A stretch of DNA of 40,100 bases, taken from assembly GCA_937929885.1 (NCBI GenBank), contig CALFUQ010000262.1, positions 1 to 40,100 on the forward strand, given 5' to 3'. Made by a program: the position numbers and the translations under genes. This DNA comes from an uncultured Saprospiraceae bacterium. Lineage in GTDB: Bacteria > Bacteroidota > Bacteroidia > Chitinophagales > Saprospiraceae. This document shows positions 24,775 through 33,355 of this stretch, one piece after another (positions within the stretch are counted from its first letter, which is position 1; each line of letters opens with the position of its first letter). The notes below the pieces were generated by a model, which saw only the letters and a program-made list of their open reading frames with translations, was not told where the DNA came from and made no database searches.

Positions 24775-25677
24775 ATGAAGTCATTAAACACCTTGCTTCC
24801 GCTACGGAAGTGGAGATCGTCCTTTATCAGGATTTTCGGTCTATCGCTTATATTTTTGACAACCTTCCCTTCTTTTTCTCAATGTGATATCAATATTTTT
24901 CAACGAGGTACTTCTGCTACTGGATCTGTAAGTCTTATGCCATGGCTATCATATACGAGTGGATGTGAGATTAGCAATGACTGTGGTCAGTTATCTGAAC
25001 TTGTAGTCTGGGATATGGAAGATGTAGATCCATGTAAAAATGGTATATCCAAACCCAACATATCTGAGTGTAAAGTTGATGTAGGCACATCCGCAGTTAT
25101 TTCGAAGAGTAAATTCTCTTATGGGAGTGATGATTCTGATTTTGCCTTAGCAATAGGGAAGGGCCAGGTGTCTAGATTTAAAACTGAGTTTAAGCCTATT
25201 CATGGGCAAAGTGGTGAAATTATTAATCTTATCTACAGCGTGAAAAGTTTGGGTAAAGATGATCTCATCTGCAAAGAAAATGTTAAGCTAAATGAAAGTT
25301 TAGACGTAGAATATTCTATTGCCATTTTATCCAGAGGTAAACAAATCTACATGGGACTCAAAAAAGTATCATCACTCTGGGAGGAAGAGATCATTGACTT
25401 AGATTATATATGTGATGGGGAGAATTTGTATTCAAATGAAGAGTCACTAGAACTGGAGATTATCATAACTAATTTTACCACTTTCGGTAATACGGTCCTA
25501 GGCCTAGATAATTTAATTCTCGAGGGTAAGGAATGTATGTTCAACGATAACTTAGCTTACGAGTGGAGTAATGGTGCAACTACAGAAAAAATATCATCAA
25601 TAGAAAAAGGTAATTACTGTGTGACTGTTACTGATTGTAATGGATGTCAGGCAGTTGATTGTATTAGTGTTAATTAG
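24775..25677 (+). CDS. Secreted protein of unknown function ending in one SprB-like repeat
   Basis: From the ATG at 24775 the protein has 300 residues; a TTG 14 codons upstream is less likely. The signal peptide has a long basic n-region (LRKWRSSFIRIFG) and a hydrophobic core to about residue 36 (FPSFSQ). The mature part is cysteine-rich (GCEISNDCG, DPCKNG, SECKVD, DLICKE, YICDG, KECMF). The body looks like a beta-sandwich: DFALAIGKGQVSRFKTEF and NTVLGLDNLILEG. The last about 40 residues (YEWSNGATTEKISSIEKGNYCVTVTD and CNGCQAVDCISV) match an SprB-type repeat, usually found in tandem in gliding adhesins. No T9SS sorting domain follows. It ends 8 bp inside the convergent ACT-domain gene. Confidence 0.55.
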   Translation: MKSLNTLLPLRKWRSSFIRIFGLSLIFLTTFPSFSQCDINIFQRGTSATGSVSLMPWLSYTSGCEISNDCGQLSELVVWDMEDVDPCKNGISKPNISECKVDVGTSAVISKSKFSYGSDDSDFALAIGKGQVSRFKTEFKPIHGQSGEIINLIYSVKSLGKDDLICKENVKLNESLDVEYSIAILSRGKQIYMGLKKVSSLWEEEIIDLDYICDGENLYSNEESLELEIIITNFTTFGNTVLGLDNLILEGKECMFNDNLAYEWSNGATTEKISSIEKGNYCVTVTDCNGCQAVDCISVN

Positions 25678-26074
25678 GTACATTCGTTAACGAGATATAT
25701 TCGTCTTCCTGAAGTGCTTCTATGCTGGCTGTTGCATTATCCTTATTAATGAGAATGTAGTCTGTATCGAAAGTAGAAATGACGAAGATGGGTATGTCTC
25801 TACCTTTTAGAATTTCAGCTATTTTACTGATCACTCCTACCATATTAAAATCCAAAGGACCTAATACCTTAAAGCATTTGTAAGACTTACTTACTTGATC
25901 AGATTGGAGTTGTATAGTCTCACTGCAGACTATCGAGAGTTCATCCTCAGTCTTGCTGATATGAAAAACTTCTTCGTTATCAAGTAATTGCAGTGGGATA
26001 CTAGCTGCAGGTTTTAAGCGATGAATCGCAAACTCTTGAGACATTATAGATATGCTGATTTTAATTTGACTCAT
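25670..26074 (-). CDS. ACT-domain protein (CASTOR-type)
   Basis: A 134-residue cytoplasmic protein of the CASTOR/ACT-like group: EFAIHRLKPAASIP at the start, FHISKTEDELSIVC near residue 40-53, and the ACT core FKVLGPLDFNMVGVISKIAEIL followed by IPIFVISTFDTDYILI, which is the group's signature. ACT domains bind amino acids, so an amino-acid sensing or regulatory role is likely, though no partner is nearby. ATG at 26074 is used; an ATG at 26044 (MSQEFAIHRL) would fit the family's short N-terminus equally well. The 3' end overlaps the convergent secreted-protein gene by 8 bp. Confidence 0.78.
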   Translation of the reverse strand: MSQIKISISIMSQEFAIHRLKPAASIPLQLLDNEEVFHISKTEDELSIVCSETIQLQSDQVSKSYKCFKVLGPLDFNMVGVISKIAEILKGRDIPIFVISTFDTDYILINKDNATASIEALQEDEYISLTNVPN

Positions 26075-26163
26075 AACTAGTTTTATGATGCGTAAAATAA
26101 ATTTAAAAACTGAAGCATTAGTAATCTTAAAATTATATTTTCGGAGATCTAAACGACTATAAA

Positions 26164-26619
26164 ATGCACAGATTATATTTTATCATTATACCAATATTAT
26201 TAATGCTTGTTGCATGCGGTGGAGATACTCCTGACAAAAAGCCAGTAAAAAAGGTAAAGAAAGCTACAAAGGAAGTAGCTGCTGCGAAATCAAGCCTTAA
26301 TGGTAAAAAGCTATATATGACTCATTGCTCAGTTTGCCATATGCCAAACGGACTAGGTATGAAAGGTGCATTCCCTCCTTTAGCAAATACAGAATGGACA
26401 AATGGCCCTGCTGAGGTTATGATAGATATAGTTCTCAATGGTTTTAATGAAGAGATAGAAATAAATGGTGATAAATATGTTACACCGATGGCGGCACTAC
26501 CGCATATTAAAGACGATGAATTAGCTGCTATCCTGACCTATGTTAGATCTAGTTTTGGTAATGAATCATCAGCAGTCACAGCAGAAGAAGTAGCAGTAGT
26601 GAGATCAAGAGGAAAATAA
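26164..26619 (+). CDS. Cytochrome c lipoprotein
   Basis: A 151-residue lipoprotein with lipobox LMLVA-C (Cys18), then a lysine-rich linker (KKPVKKVKKATKE, residues 25-37). The class I cytochrome c domain follows: haem motif CSVCH at 55-59, GLGMKGAFPPLA after it, and the axial methionine in YVTPMAALP near 117. The C-terminal helix DDELAAILTYVRSSFGN is typical. Anchored to a membrane, it would carry electrons in the periplasm or at the outer membrane. It stands 74 bp before the MDR oxidoreductase gene on the same strand; the partner oxidase or dehydrogenase is not identified. Confidence 0.88.
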   Translation: MHRLYFIIIPILLMLVACGGDTPDKKPVKKVKKATKEVAAAKSSLNGKKLYMTHCSVCHMPNGLGMKGAFPPLANTEWTNGPAEVMIDIVLNGFNEEIEINGDKYVTPMAALPHIKDDELAAILTYVRSSFGNESSAVTAEEVAVVRSRGK

Positions 26620-26692
26620 AAGCTATCAAAATAGAATAGTAAAGTTGATGAAGGTCAAATCTTAGTACTTAATAAATTATTACTTTCAGTTT

Positions 26693-27694
26693 ATGAAAGT
26701 AATCACAGTTAAAAGTCCAGGTGGGCTTGACAATCTAACAATAGTAGAAAAGTCTCATCCTACTCCCAAAGCCAATGAAGTACTGGTCAAGTGGCATGCA
26801 ACCTCTCTTAATTATCATGATTATTTAGTAGCAGTGGGTGGTATACCCGTGCAGGATGGGAGGATACCTATGTCTGATGGTGCAGGAGAAGTTGTCGAGG
26901 TAGGTGGAGATGTGATGGATTGGAAAGCTGGAGATAAAGTGATGTCTATGTTTTTCCCTGGTTGGGTAGAAGGAGAGCCAGCGCTTAGAAAAATTGCTGG
27001 TGTATCTGGAGAAACAATAGATGGATATATAGCGGAGATGTCATGTGTGAGTGCTGAGAGTATCACTAAAATTCCGAGTGGCTATACCTATGCAGAAGCA
27101 GCTACGCTACCTTGTGCTGGTCTCACAGCATGGAATGGACTTATGAACACTGGTAATCTACAAGCGGGTCAATCAGTTCTGATAGAAGGTACTGGAGGGA
27201 TGTCAATTTTGGGGTTACAACTTGCAAAAGCAGCTGGTGCTAAAGTATACGCAACAACCTCGTCAAATGATAAAGCAGAGCGTCTTAAAGAAATGGGATG
27301 CGAGGCTGTAGTTAACTACAAAGAAGACGAGAGATGGGGGAGGACGTTGTTCAAAATGACTGGAGGTATCGATCATGTACTTGATGTAGGAGGTGGCTCT
27401 ACAATGAAGCAATCAATCGAGGCAGCAAGGATCGGCGGATACATCACGGCTATAGGTATCTTAAGTGGTGGGAGAAAAGGAGAAATAACTTTTCCCAAGC
27501 TATTCTTCAAGTTCATAACTATGAAAGGAATCGCTGTAGGTAGTCGCAAGATGCAAGAGGCTATGGTGAATTCGATTAATATAAGTGGTATTAAACCTAT
27601 TATTGATAAAAGGTTTGCCTTTGATCAGTTAGCTGATGCATTTAGATATCAAGAGAGCGGCAAGCACTTTGGTAAGATCGTGTTAGAGTGGTAA
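26693..27694 (+). CDS. Zinc-free medium-chain alcohol dehydrogenase / quinone oxidoreductase family protein
   Basis: A 333-residue MDR-family NAD(P)-dependent oxidoreductase. The N-terminal GroES-like domain shows VLVKWHATSLNYHDYLVAVG, where zinc enzymes have Cys-Gly, and SDGAGEVVEVG near 60-70. The Rossmann domain has VLIEGTGGMSILGLQLAKAAGAKVYATTSS near 160-190 and LDVGGGSTMKQSIEAARIGGYITAIG. The usual catalytic and structural zinc cysteines are missing, so it is the quinone-oxidoreductase-like branch. The substrate cannot be predicted. It is convergent with the amidase gene, 33 bp apart. Confidence 0.85.
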   Translation: MKVITVKSPGGLDNLTIVEKSHPTPKANEVLVKWHATSLNYHDYLVAVGGIPVQDGRIPMSDGAGEVVEVGGDVMDWKAGDKVMSMFFPGWVEGEPALRKIAGVSGETIDGYIAEMSCVSAESITKIPSGYTYAEAATLPCAGLTAWNGLMNTGNLQAGQSVLIEGTGGMSILGLQLAKAAGAKVYATTSSNDKAERLKEMGCEAVVNYKEDERWGRTLFKMTGGIDHVLDVGGGSTMKQSIEAARIGGYITAIGILSGGRKGEITFPKLFFKFITMKGIAVGSRKMQEAMVNSINISGIKPIIDKRFAFDQLADAFRYQESGKHFGKIVLEW

Positions 27695-27727
27695 CAACGT
27701 TTTTATTATTCAACTGAAGAATTATTA

Positions 27728-29272
27728 TTACCCTTCTTTTGGAGAATAATCCAAGTTCCAGCGAGTGGTCTGTTCGTAAGCATACGCAATTTGTAATACA
27801 GCAAAATCTTTATGTCTTGGCCCTATAATTTGCAAACCCTGTGGTAACCCGTTATCTCCAAATCCAGCAGGCACATTCACTACAGGGCAGCCAGACAAGG
27901 TGCCAGGTATTACGACTTCCATCCAGCGATGATAAGTGTCCATAGTCTTACCAGTGATAGATTTAGGCCAGTGAACAGTAGCATCAAACGGAAATACCTG
28001 AGCCGTAGGTAATACCAAATAATCATATTGCTCAAAAGCATCATTCACAGTCTTATACCATTCTGCTCTTTTCATGGATGCGTTATAAACATCATTAGCT
28101 GATTGATCCTTTCCTCCTTCAATTTCCCATACTGCTTCTGGCTTCAGTAAAGAACGTGTTGCAGGATTATTATATAGTGGTAGTAATCGTCCTCTTACTA
28201 ACCAGTGACGAAATGTAAGCCAAGTTTGCCATAGACTCTCCATGGAATAACCTAAGTCAAGCGCCTCTACCTCGCAACCAATCTTGCGAAATCCATCTAG
28301 CGCTTTTTCGCACAATGGCATTACACCCTCTTGCATTGATAGGTAACCATTGAAATCACCCAACCAACCAATTCGAGAACCTTTAAAATCTGATTTTAGG
28401 GAATTTAAAAATTCATTATGATCGCTACTGTAAGAAGATGGAAAGCGAGCATCATATCCTGCCTGAGTCGAAAGTAACATGGCTGTATCTTGTACATTCC
28501 TAGCCATAGGCCCAGTACAAGGTAGCTCCTCTACATAAGATTGAGATTGTGGTACTCGACCTGGTGTTGGCCTAAATCCAATTACATTATTAAAAGCTGC
28601 TGGGTTGCGCAGAGAACCCATTAGATCACTACCATCAGCTACGGGCAAAAGTTTCAACGCAAGAGCTGCTGCTGCTCCTCCACTACTTCCACCCGCAGTG
28701 CTAAGACCATCATAGGCATTTAGTGTAGCACCGAATACAGGGTTATATGATTGAGATCCGAGTCCCCATTCTGGTACATTGGTCTTACCAATAAAAATTG
28801 ATCCCGCCTTTCTCATTCGTTCTATATGAATAGAGTCTTGGGTAACCATATTATTTTTAAAAATCGGAGAACCGTAAGTTGTGATCATTCCATTAGCATC
28901 AGCTAAGTCTTTGGGAGCTTGTGGGAAACCATGCATCCATCCTCGATAATTGCCTTTGGTTAAATCAGCATCTGCTTCCTTTGCTTCAGCAATCAATTGA
29001 TCATGATCTCTTAATGAAACAATGGCATTATATCTAGGGTTAAGTTGATAAATGCGGGCGAGATATGCCTCCATGACTTCAGCGCATGATATCTCTTTTA
29101 TTCGAATTGCCTCAGATAGTGATTTAGCATCTAAGTCAACAATTTCTGAAGTTGCAAATTCCTTTTTCATTGATAGGGCTTTTATGTTATCTTTTGATAA
29201 AGCTAAGAGGGCTGCACCTGATAATTTTTTTCCGAACTGTCGACGTGTTAATTCGTTCTTATTTAAATTCAT
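27728..29272 (-). CDS. Amidase-signature family hydrolase with Tat signal
   Basis: A 514-residue amidase. The N-terminus ELTRRQFGKKLSGAALLALS is a twin-arginine (Tat) export signal, so it is folded before export to the periplasm. The Ser-cisSer-Lys triad is visible: Lys in PQAPKDLADANG (about 118), the cis-Ser and nucleophile region in STAGGSSGGAAAALA (about 192) with DLMGSLRNPAAFNNVIGFRPT. Amidase-signature enzymes hydrolyse amide bonds of diverse small substrates; this form resembles glutamyl-tRNA amidotransferase A-like amidases with no GatB/C partner nearby. Length fits the family. It is divergent from the LuxR regulator across 310 bp. Confidence 0.88.
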   Translation of the reverse strand: MNLNKNELTRRQFGKKLSGAALLALSKDNIKALSMKKEFATSEIVDLDAKSLSEAIRIKEISCAEVMEAYLARIYQLNPRYNAIVSLRDHDQLIAEAKEADADLTKGNYRGWMHGFPQAPKDLADANGMITTYGSPIFKNNMVTQDSIHIERMRKAGSIFIGKTNVPEWGLGSQSYNPVFGATLNAYDGLSTAGGSSGGAAAALALKLLPVADGSDLMGSLRNPAAFNNVIGFRPTPGRVPQSQSYVEELPCTGPMARNVQDTAMLLSTQAGYDARFPSSYSSDHNEFLNSLKSDFKGSRIGWLGDFNGYLSMQEGVMPLCEKALDGFRKIGCEVEALDLGYSMESLWQTWLTFRHWLVRGRLLPLYNNPATRSLLKPEAVWEIEGGKDQSANDVYNASMKRAEWYKTVNDAFEQYDYLVLPTAQVFPFDATVHWPKSITGKTMDTYHRWMEVVIPGTLSGCPVVNVPAGFGDNGLPQGLQIIGPRHKDFAVLQIAYAYEQTTRWNLDYSPKEG

Positions 29273-29582
29273 GATTCAAGGCTGGTCATATTTGTATTCT
29301 ATAATACCATTTATGTTTGAGAATGTTGCTTTAGACTTTACAAAACTCAAATTCATCCAGCGATTATTACTTGCTTCTTTATTTCTGCCTGATTCTGCTA
29401 GCTTTTAAAAGTCATACGAACACAACATCCGTGTTATATAAAAAATGAAACCATGGAAGCAGTAGAAATCTGGACATCATTCAATTTGATTCTTTTCTAC
29501 TACCTCTTAAAAAATTGTTTTGTACTTGGAAACTGTGTTTTTGTCTTGTAAGATTATCGCACCATTTTTGTTTCTTTACAAT
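29273..29582. other. Intergenic region between the amidase and LuxR-type genes
   Basis: These 310 bp separate divergent genes. I find no exact TAnnTTTG box correctly placed on either strand, no hairpin with a T-run and no ORF with family features. The frames open here carry no recognisable motif. Confidence 0.4.
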
Positions 29583-30026
29583 ATGAAGAAAACCATTGTC
29601 TTATATGGTTTAGCAATAGCGTTAATCTTACTTGTAATTCAAGTGTTTCAGTATCAGTTATTTGTCAAGTATATTTCTTTCGAGGTATTCATTGGGATAT
29701 TAGCGATGATATTCACAGTAATCGGGGTTTGGTTTGGGATAAGGTGGACGAGTCCTAAAAAAACGACAATTGCAAAATCTTCAACCAAAGTTTTAGTTTT
29801 TGGAGACCAATTGGGTTCATATGGATTAAGCAAAAGGGAAACCGAAATACTTGAACAGATCAACTTAGGTAAGACCAATCAAGAGATAGCGGACGAGTTG
29901 TTCATATCTCTTAGTACGGTAAAAAGTCATGTCTCAAATTTGTTTTCGAAGTTGGATGTCAAGAATAGGGTGCAAGCCATCCAAAAAGCAAAAGAACTAA
30001 CAAATACGGCTAGTACTAAAGTATGA
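29583..30026 (+). CDS. Membrane-anchored LuxR-type transcriptional regulator
   Basis: From the ATG at 29583 the protein has 147 residues. Two transmembrane segments lie at about 5-23 (TIVLYGLAIALILLVIQVF) and 34-56 (FIGILAMIFTVIGVWFGI). The C-terminal LuxR/GerE helix-turn-helix spans about 83-138: LSKRETEILEQINLGKTNQE, IADELFISLSTVKSHVSNLFSKLDVKNRVQA. There is no receiver domain, so the signal is probably sensed at the membrane. A longer frame from 29520 has no supporting feature. DUF4199 protein follows after 70 bp; this pairing recurs in Bacteroidota. Confidence 0.85.
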   Translation: MKKTIVLYGLAIALILLVIQVFQYQLFVKYISFEVFIGILAMIFTVIGVWFGIRWTSPKKTTIAKSSTKVLVFGDQLGSYGLSKRETEILEQINLGKTNQEIADELFISLSTVKSHVSNLFSKLDVKNRVQAIQKAKELTNTASTKV

Positions 30027-30096
30027 ATTGCAATAATTGGCACTTTAGGATGAGCAGATATTGAGATCTTGAGCATTACATTTGAAATAAAAAAAG

Positions 30097-30621
30097 ATGA
30101 AAAAGATTATTCTAATTTTCGGTCTGATATCAGGTGTCATTTGTGGTTCTATGTTTTTTATATTTCATCCGTCAGACGGTCAGATGGATTTCGAAAATGG
30201 AATGCTCAAAGGTTATATCACTATGAGCATAGCACTATCATCAATATTTTTTGCTGTCAAACAATATAGAGACAAATACAATGGTGGAAGTATAAAGTTT
30301 CTCAAGGCACTCTTGATGGGCTTGGCGATCACTTTAGTTGCGGGTATTGTGTATGTTATACTATGGGAAATTTATTATCAGAATTATGCTTCAGATTTTG
30401 CAGATCAGTATCTGGCTTATATCAAAGCACAGTGGGTTTCGCAAGGGATGGCTGCAGATGAAATAGCAAAACAAACAATAGCTATGGAACAAACTTTCGA
30501 ATCCTATACTAAGAACGCTATGGTTAGATTTGCGTTGACTCTTTTAGAGATTTTACCCGTTGGCTTACTTATCTCGATAATCTCTGCTGTCTATTGGGCT
30601 ATAATAAAGAAGAAGGCATGA
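30097..30621 (+). CDS. DUF4199 domain-containing membrane protein
   Basis: A 174-residue inner-membrane protein with four predicted transmembrane segments (about 3-24, 38-55, 68-92 and 143-168). The layout matches DUF4199: GLISGVICGSMFFIF, KGYITMSIALSSIFFAVKQYRDKYNGGSIKFLKALLMGL, then a soluble loop QNYASDFADQYLAYIKAQWVSQGMAADEIAK and a last helix. The function of DUF4199 is unknown. It is 70 bp downstream of the LuxR-type gene and probably cotranscribed, which suggests it modulates or serves the regulator (inference). Confidence 0.8.
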   Translation: MKKIILIFGLISGVICGSMFFIFHPSDGQMDFENGMLKGYITMSIALSSIFFAVKQYRDKYNGGSIKFLKALLMGLAITLVAGIVYVILWEIYYQNYASDFADQYLAYIKAQWVSQGMAADEIAKQTIAMEQTFESYTKNAMVRFALTLLEILPVGLLISIISAVYWAIIKKKA

Positions 30622-30740
30622 TTCCTAAATGTTGAACCTTTCAAAATTATAAATGCTTATTAGAAAAGGTTGGCTTAACCGTAACTAACCTATAAACTGC
30701 ACGAAAATACAATCTTCTTGCAGGGATAATCTAGCTACAT

Positions 30741-31868
30741 TTACATTTTAGCAATCCACTCCTTAATCAATTCAACCCCTTCATGATGCACTAGCTTTCG
30801 TCCTACCTCTGGCATCATTTCACCTGGGCTAGTCGCTTGCATTCTGTAAAGCATAATGGAGTTTTCTGGCTCTCCCTTCACGATATCATAAGGTCTACCT
30901 CCTGTACCTTTGCCTGCTGCGATGGGATGTTTGTTAATCCCTAGATGAAATTCATCAGTTTCTAGTTCTGTTAGGTGGAGTGCAGAGGTATTTCCTGGGC
31001 CTCCTTCTCGATGGCAGTGTGCACAATTCATATCCAAGTAGGCTAATGCTCTGCCGTGTAGGCTTCCGGTAGATGGATCATTCCAAACTGGTGATTTTCT
31101 AATGCTTGCTATATCAGGTAATCCTTTCAGTAGGCCCAAACCAGAATAGTGTGTGAGTTGATTCTTAGTACCACTTTCAAAAGCAAAATCTCTATTAAGT
31201 TGTCTTGCCTTTGGGCCTATAGGGGTTAGTATATTATTATTTACATGACAACTTTTACAGAGTACTTGAGAAGGAACACTGTAAGCTAGTTCCATTTGCT
31301 TGCCTTCCTTATTTACCCATGATATATCTTTAGTTGCTCCTTCGACAGTAAGGATGGCTTCTGTTTGCTCATCATTCCATACATAAGAGGGTAGTGTTTT
31401 CCAACCATCATCTTCTCTTAGTAGTAATCGAGTTTCCATGATGCGCCTTCCAGCATCCAAGTTCGTTTCATCATTATGATAGTAGAAGTTCTTAATGATG
31501 TAAGTCCCCACAGGAAAAGTTAAAACATCTTCCTCTCGATAAGTAATCGTTTCTCCTTCTGGTAATTTAAAGAACCTCATCTTATGAGAGTAGTCAGAAA
31601 ACAATGGAGTATTTAATTCATAAGGAATTACATCTGCTGAGGGTATCAGATCCTTTAGCGCACCAGCAAAGAACCCATACTCTGATAATTTTTCTAATCC
31701 AATATCTACGGTCTTACCTGCCGATTGTTGCTGCATCATTTTTCTTGCAGCTTCCATATCAGTAGTTACAGCTGTGACATCAACATCTTTTTTAGCTGGT
31801 GCACAACTTGACATACCCTTTAAAAAAGCAAACAAGAGAATTAAATATACGATAGACCTTATATTCAT
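30741..31868 (-). CDS. SO2930-family diheme c-type cytochrome lipoprotein
   Basis: A 375-residue lipoprotein (lipobox GMSS-C, Cys21). Two haem c motifs are present, CKSCH near 204-208 and CAHCH near 282-286. The N-terminal half has the beta-rich domain of the family: LSEYGFFAG (about 62), IPYELNTPLFSDYSHKMRF and GTYIIKNFYYHND (about 125-140). The end is GEPENSIMLYRMQATSPGEMMPEVGR...VELIKEWI. The family (TIGR03806, SO2930) occurs next to a parallel beta-helix protein (TIGR03805) in many Gram-negatives, and the pair has no known function. Here the beta-helix gene is directly upstream with a 6-bp gap. Confidence 0.86.
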   Translation of the reverse strand: MNIRSIVYLILLFAFLKGMSSCAPAKKDVDVTAVTTDMEAARKMMQQQSAGKTVDIGLEKLSEYGFFAGALKDLIPSADVIPYELNTPLFSDYSHKMRFFKLPEGETITYREEDVLTFPVGTYIIKNFYYHNDETNLDAGRRIMETRLLLREDDGWKTLPSYVWNDEQTEAILTVEGATKDISWVNKEGKQMELAYSVPSQVLCKSCHVNNNILTPIGPKARQLNRDFAFESGTKNQLTHYSGLGLLKGLPDIASIRKSPVWNDPSTGSLHGRALAYLDMNCAHCHREGGPGNTSALHLTELETDEFHLGINKHPIAAGKGTGGRPYDIVKGEPENSIMLYRMQATSPGEMMPEVGRKLVHHEGVELIKEWIAKM

Positions 31869-31874
31869 GTTGAT

Positions 31875-33212
31875 CTAGTTAGTAGAAAGAGAAAGTCCTT
31901 CTGCTTGTTTACACTGATTAGTAGACTTTGTTAGTTCAATATTTTTTGAGTCGTTGAGAATATCCAAGTTAGCTATCAAAAAATCGCTATCACTATTTAC
32001 GCAGATCGTATTACCGTCTGGGTTCGGTACTCCATCATACCATAGATGAGCATTTTTGCCCATTGTTGCTGCGGTGAATAAAGCACCATCTTTGCTTTGA
32101 AGCTTTTTCCTCAAACTTCCAAAGGACCATTCGTTATTCCTAATAGAAATATCTACGTTGTAAGGATTGTATTCTTTGTCCTTTGCATATGCTTCATTGA
32201 TATGATCTTCTCTTAGGCTTGCCTCTTCATCTGACCCAACTTCCATTCTTGCAAGTTCAGTTTCAGCAATAGGAACAAATTCTTTGTCTTTGGTCATATG
32301 GTAAGATGCTATGAAGCTAAACATAGCTACTGGGAATGGGTTGCCAGTGATCTGATTATCATAAATGTCAATATTCTTTCCAGCCCAAACTGTTATCCCA
32401 GTTCCAGGTACGGTAGATGCAGCAACATTACCAGCTGGAGCAAAATTATATAGTACATTGTTGTAAATCTTATTATCATGAATACGGACATTATCCATAT
32501 AGCGAGTAAGTCCAGGTATGTCCAAAGTCGTTATGCCTGATGTATTATTATAACATTCATTTCCATAGATATCAACATTGGCAGAATTCTCCACATTGAT
32601 ACCGCAAACATTTTCATGAGCGATATTGTTTCTGATCACAATATTTTCTGATTGACCTATATATAATCCAGAGTCAGAGCCTCTCATTGCTTCACAGTTT
32701 TCTATTAATACATTTTTACAGATCACAGGATATATTCCATAAGCTCCTAGTGATTCATTGGGCACATCTGTCCACTCAGTTTTGATGTGTCTGAATGTAA
32801 GTGTATCAATATATATTGCCTTTACATTATCACCAATGGCATCTTGAATCGTAAACCCTTCCAAGGTGATATTATGACCATTGGCAACTCTGATACCTTC
32901 TGCCCCCTCTGTCTGACCTCTGAAAGAGAGTACGGTTTTATCTAATCCTGCTCCTTTGATAGTAATATTGTTTTTACCGTCCAAGATGAGCGCTTTAGTA
33001 AACTTGAAATGCCCTGCAGGTAATTCTATCGTTTCACCATCTTTGGCTAACTGAAATAGTTTCTGAAAATCTGATTCTAGATCAACATATTCTGCTAGAG
33101 ATTTTTGTGGCCTGTCCTCATAAACTTGATAGTCTGCAACAAACCACCAGATCAGTCCAGCAATTAAAAATATAGCCAACGCAAAACCTATATATTTTAG
33201 AATCTTCATCAT
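31875..33212 (-). CDS. Parallel beta-helix domain protein (partner of the SO2930 cytochrome)
   Basis: A 445-residue exported protein with an N-terminal hydrophobic anchor or signal (YIGFALAIFLIAGLIWWFVA, residues 7-26). The beta-helix runs from about 55 to 330. It shows repeated N-rich turns typical of right-handed parallel beta-helices: NNITIKGAGLDKTVL, NITLEGFTIQDAIGDNV, NVLIENCEAMRGSDSGLYIG, NIVIRNNIAHENVCGINVE, NVDIYGNECYNNTSGI, NVRIHDNKIYNN, NIDIYDNQITGN. The fold resembles carbohydrate-acting enzymes, but no catalytic set is evident. It starts the two-gene unit with the diheme cytochrome and is divergent from a TetR gene, with two palindromic sites in the 143-bp gap. Confidence 0.86.
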   Translation of the reverse strand: MMKILKYIGFALAIFLIAGLIWWFVADYQVYEDRPQKSLAEYVDLESDFQKLFQLAKDGETIELPAGHFKFTKALILDGKNNITIKGAGLDKTVLSFRGQTEGAEGIRVANGHNITLEGFTIQDAIGDNVKAIYIDTLTFRHIKTEWTDVPNESLGAYGIYPVICKNVLIENCEAMRGSDSGLYIGQSENIVIRNNIAHENVCGINVENSANVDIYGNECYNNTSGITTLDIPGLTRYMDNVRIHDNKIYNNVLYNFAPAGNVAASTVPGTGITVWAGKNIDIYDNQITGNPFPVAMFSFIASYHMTKDKEFVPIAETELARMEVGSDEEASLREDHINEAYAKDKEYNPYNVDISIRNNEWSFGSLRKKLQSKDGALFTAATMGKNAHLWYDGVPNPDGNTICVNSDSDFLIANLDILNDSKNIELTKSTNQCKQAEGLSLSTN

Positions 33213-33239
33213 GTCTGATTTTTTTGATTATCCTAAAAT

Positions 33240-33290
33240 ATGAATAATTGCTCATTATTCAATTATTAAAATGAGTAAAAGCTCATTTTA
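33240..33290. promoter_or_regulatory. Two operator-like palindromic sites between beta-helix and tetR genes
   Basis: The sites ATGAATAATTGCTCAT (33240-33255) and ATGAGTAAAAGCTCAT (33271-33286) share 13 of 16 bases, 31 bp apart, about three helical turns. The second is the core of a perfect 9-bp-arm inverted repeat, TAAAATGAG / CTCATTTTA (33267-33275 and 33282-33290). The first overlaps a perfect 8-bp-arm repeat, TGAATAAT / ATTATTCA (33241-33248 and 33254-33261). Position between divergent genes suggests binding by the adjacent TetR regulator. Confidence 0.6.
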
Positions 33291-33355
33291 CTTAAAAAAA
33301 TCATACTTTGATAGTAAGTTTATTATGTCTACGTGAAAAAATTACATATTATTTT

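Noticed and set aside
29052-29408. Plus-strand 118-codon frame across the amidase start
   Set aside because: More than half of it is antisense to the amidase Tat signal and N-terminus; composition and motifs do not support a protein.
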